This document shows positions 62,384 to 64,000 of a stretch of DNA of 64,000 bases, one piece after another. The notes under the pieces are model-generated. The model did no database searches. It saw only the letters and a list, made by a program, of their open reading frames with translations, and was not told the DNA's origin. The position numbers were made by a program, and so were the translations under genes. How positions within the stretch are numbered: position 1 is the first letter of the stretch; each line of letters starts with the position of its first letter. The stretch comes from Ancylobacter vacuolatus (GTDB lineage Bacteria; Pseudomonadota; Alphaproteobacteria; Rhizobiales; Xanthobacteraceae): NCBI RefSeq assembly GCF_030813595.1, contig NZ_JAUSUH010000011.1, positions 124,001 to 188,000 on the forward strand, read 5' to 3'.

Positions 62384-63406
62384 ATGTCGGGTGGAGCTGC
62401 GACGACCAGGCCGGGCGGCCTGAGCGAGGCACCCTCGCTCGCCGATCTGAGCCCGACCGGCCGGCGCTCAGCGCGGCTGCGGCTGCGCGCAGCCTGGATG
62501 TACTATGTCGAGGGCATGACGCAGAGCGCAATCGCCGAGGCGCTGGACATCGGCCGCGTCACCGTGGTGCGCCTGCTCGCCGATGCCCGGCAGCTCAATG
62601 AGGTAAAAATCTCGCTCTCGCGCGAGATCGCCGAACTGCCACGACTGGAAATGGGGCTGCAGAAGGCGTTCGGGCTGCGCGAGGCGGTAGTCGCCCCGGT
62701 CTCCGGCCCGTTCGCCGACGCCACCAGCGCCATCGGCGCAGCCACCGGGCTGTTCATCTCCGACCTCATCCGCTCAGACATGAAGATCGGCTTCGGCTGG
62801 GGGCGCACACTGATGCGGGCGCTCGGCTTCATCGACGAGAAGACGGTGACGAACCTCTCCGTCATCTCGCTACTGGGCGGCATTACCAAGGCCAAGCAGT
62901 ACAACCCGTCCGAATTCGCCTGGCAGTTGTCGCGGCTGTTCCAGGCCGACTGCCATCTGATCGCCGCCCCAGCCATCGTCGACAGCATCGAGACCAAGCA
63001 GGCGCTTATCGAGCGCTGCGGCCTCGGCACGGTCTACGCTCTCGCCCGCGAGATGGACGCGGTGGTGCTGAGTGTCGGCGAGATGGAATCGGAAAGCACC
63101 TCGCTGCGCTTCGGCTTCTTCTCCGATGCCGACTGGGCCTCGCTGATCGCCGCCGGCGCAGTGGGCGACGTCGTCTACAATTTCATCGACATTGAGGGCC
63201 GGCCGGTCGACCATCCGATCAATACCCGCGTCATGTCGATCCCGATCGAGACGCTGCAGGCCACCCCCGAGCGCATCCTCACCTCCGGCGGGCCGGGCAA
63301 GGCCAAGGCCGCGCTCGCCGCGCTGCGCATGCTGCGCCCGACCGTCTTCATCACTGACGAGATCACCGCCGCCGCGGTACTGGAAGAGGCCGGCGCCACT
63401 TACTGA
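62384..63406 (+). CDS. SorC/DeoR-family sugar-binding transcriptional regulator
   Basis: A 340-residue regulator. The N-terminal HTH is LRAAWMYYVEGMTQSAIAEALDIGRVTVVRLLADAR, and the rest is a sugar-phosphate-binding domain with GFGWGRTLMRALGFI and a C-terminal LTSGGPGKAKAALAALR. EryD of erythritol operons belongs to this family. ATG at 62384 follows GAGG; a GTG two codons upstream is also open. It is followed on the same strand, after 119 bases, by an oxidoreductase gene, so it probably controls a carbohydrate or polyol catabolic operon. Confidence 0.9.
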   Translation: MSGGAATTRPGGLSEAPSLADLSPTGRRSARLRLRAAWMYYVEGMTQSAIAEALDIGRVTVVRLLADARQLNEVKISLSREIAELPRLEMGLQKAFGLREAVVAPVSGPFADATSAIGAATGLFISDLIRSDMKIGFGWGRTLMRALGFIDEKTVTNLSVISLLGGITKAKQYNPSEFAWQLSRLFQADCHLIAAPAIVDSIETKQALIERCGLGTVYALAREMDAVVLSVGEMESESTSLRFGFFSDADWASLIAAGAVGDVVYNFIDIEGRPVDHPINTRVMSIPIETLQATPERILTSGGPGKAKAALAALRMLRPTVFITDEITAAAVLEEAGATY

Positions 63407-63525
63407 ACGCGGAAGCGCGGGATGCAGGCGTGCGCGCTCTTTGCCTCGGAACAAATGTCGAGTACCGAAGAACAATGACGCGTGCGCCGAAAGGCGTAGG
63501 CGCGCCTCAGGGAAGGGTTGGGCGT

Positions 63526-64000
63526 ATGCTCGGTGCAACTATGCTCGGTGTAAGCGGGATCGTGCGGACGGGTATCGCCGCCGAACTGGAACACTGGACC
63601 GCCAAGCACGGGCCGGTAACGATCGGCCTCGCCGGCGCGGGCCAGATGGGCACCGACCTCATCGTGCAGGCGGCCCTCATGCCGGGCGTCCGCATCGGCG
63701 CGGTGACGGAGCTTAACGCACAGGTCGCCATCGACGCCGCGCTGATGGCCGGCCACCGGCGCGAGGACATCGTTAGCGCCTCGAACACCTCCGCCATCGA
63801 CCGCGCCATCGAGGCCGGTCATTTCGTCATCACCGACGACTACCGCGCCATGTGCGCCTCAGGCCATATCGACGTGGTGATCGACGCCACCGGCAGCCCC
63901 AATATCGGCACGCTGGTGTCGCTGGAGGCCATCCGTAACGGTAAGCATGTGGTGCTGCTGAGCGTGGAGGCCGACATCACCATCGGCCGCTACCTGAAGC
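63526..64000 (+). CDS. NAD(P)-dependent oxidoreductase, homoserine dehydrogenase-like (cut by window edge)
   Basis: The first 158 residues are in the window. The Rossmann run VTIGLAGAGQMGTDLIVQAALMPGV and VIDATGSPNIGTLVSLEAIRNGKHVVLLSVEADITIG match SAF-linked homoserine dehydrogenase-like proteins found in sugar and polyol operons. The reaction is unknown. ATG at 63526 has GGAAGGG about 9 bases upstream; a second in-frame ATG lies 15 bases on. Likely under the SorC regulator just upstream. Confidence 0.82.
   Translation, partial: MLGATMLGVSGIVRTGIAAELEHWTAKHGPVTIGLAGAGQMGTDLIVQAALMPGVRIGAVTELNAQVAIDAALMAGHRREDIVSASNTSAIDRAIEAGHFVITDDYRAMCASGHIDVVIDATGSPNIGTLVSLEAIRNGKHVVLLSVEADITIGRYLK

Overview
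This is a GC-rich chromosomal segment of an alphaproteobacterium, most likely a Hyphomicrobiales member close to the Xanthobacteraceae (Ancylobacter/Starkeya/Xanthobacter type). The order rests on the fixNOQPGHI operon, a CcrM-type GANTC methyltransferase, the split b/b' ATP synthase F0 operon, RibBX, and dispersed 'GTCATCCCGG' palindromic repeats. The family is an inference. No tRNA, rRNA, CRISPR array, prophage or insertion sequence is visible. Most of the window is core chromosome.

Layout. 1-6.45 kb: cbb3 oxidase operon fixN-O-Q-P-G-H-I on the minus strand, cut off inside fixI by the window edge, with a perfect FNR/FixK box upstream. 6.6-11.7 kb: small membrane protein, msrA, a secreted unknown, a divergent ArsR/SRPBCC pair, a UPF0114 membrane protein and cysG. 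11.9-15.8 kb: hisG-hisZ and hisS on the minus strand, with dispersed repeats in the gaps. 15.9-20.7 kb: an FAD oxidoreductase, a TPR/TolB-like regulator and a divergent class III aminotransferase. 20.7-26.7 kb: a repeat and homopolymer tract, hrpB, an orphan Flp-type pilin, a CNNM/CorC transporter and aroC. 26.7-28.6 kb: a GC-rich, strongly inverted-repeat-containing gap and an HTH-RibBX fusion. 28.7-32.4 kb: DUF1194, DUF4142, an m5U RNA methyltransferase and DUF1097. 32.4-39.2 kb: tlyA and dxs, a four-gene block (alpha/beta hydrolase, ICMT-like, DUF1272, DUF1284), then xseB and a histone-deacetylase-like gene. 39.4-42.8 kb: Sua5, a SleB-type hydrolase and a Tat-exported beta-carbonic anhydrase. 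42.9-45.7 kb: atpI-B-E-F'-F with a clear promoter. 45.9-54.7 kb: genome maintenance (smc, ccrM, mutY, dciA-like) plus FUSC, CsbD and a DsbA-like protein. 54.8-62.2 kb: VOC and radical SAM proteins, a glycosyltransferase, moaB, ypfJ, hydrolase, ring-cleaving dioxygenase with a divergent LysR regulator, and an OhrR-type MarR regulator. 62.4-64 kb: a SorC-family regulator and the start of an oxidoreductase gene, probably the head of a carbohydrate or polyol operon.

The points most worth a second look are: a palindromic repeat lying in frame inside the fixI coding region; an HTH domain fused in frame to RibBX, with a strong internal ribosome binding site and an upstream inverted repeat; a roughly 390-base gap upstream of it full of long complementary arms and matching no RNA family I can recognise; CtrA-like half-sites in front of an orphan pilin gene; and a C21/G20 homopolymer tract that may be an assembly artefact. 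I found no obvious new defence or biosynthetic system.
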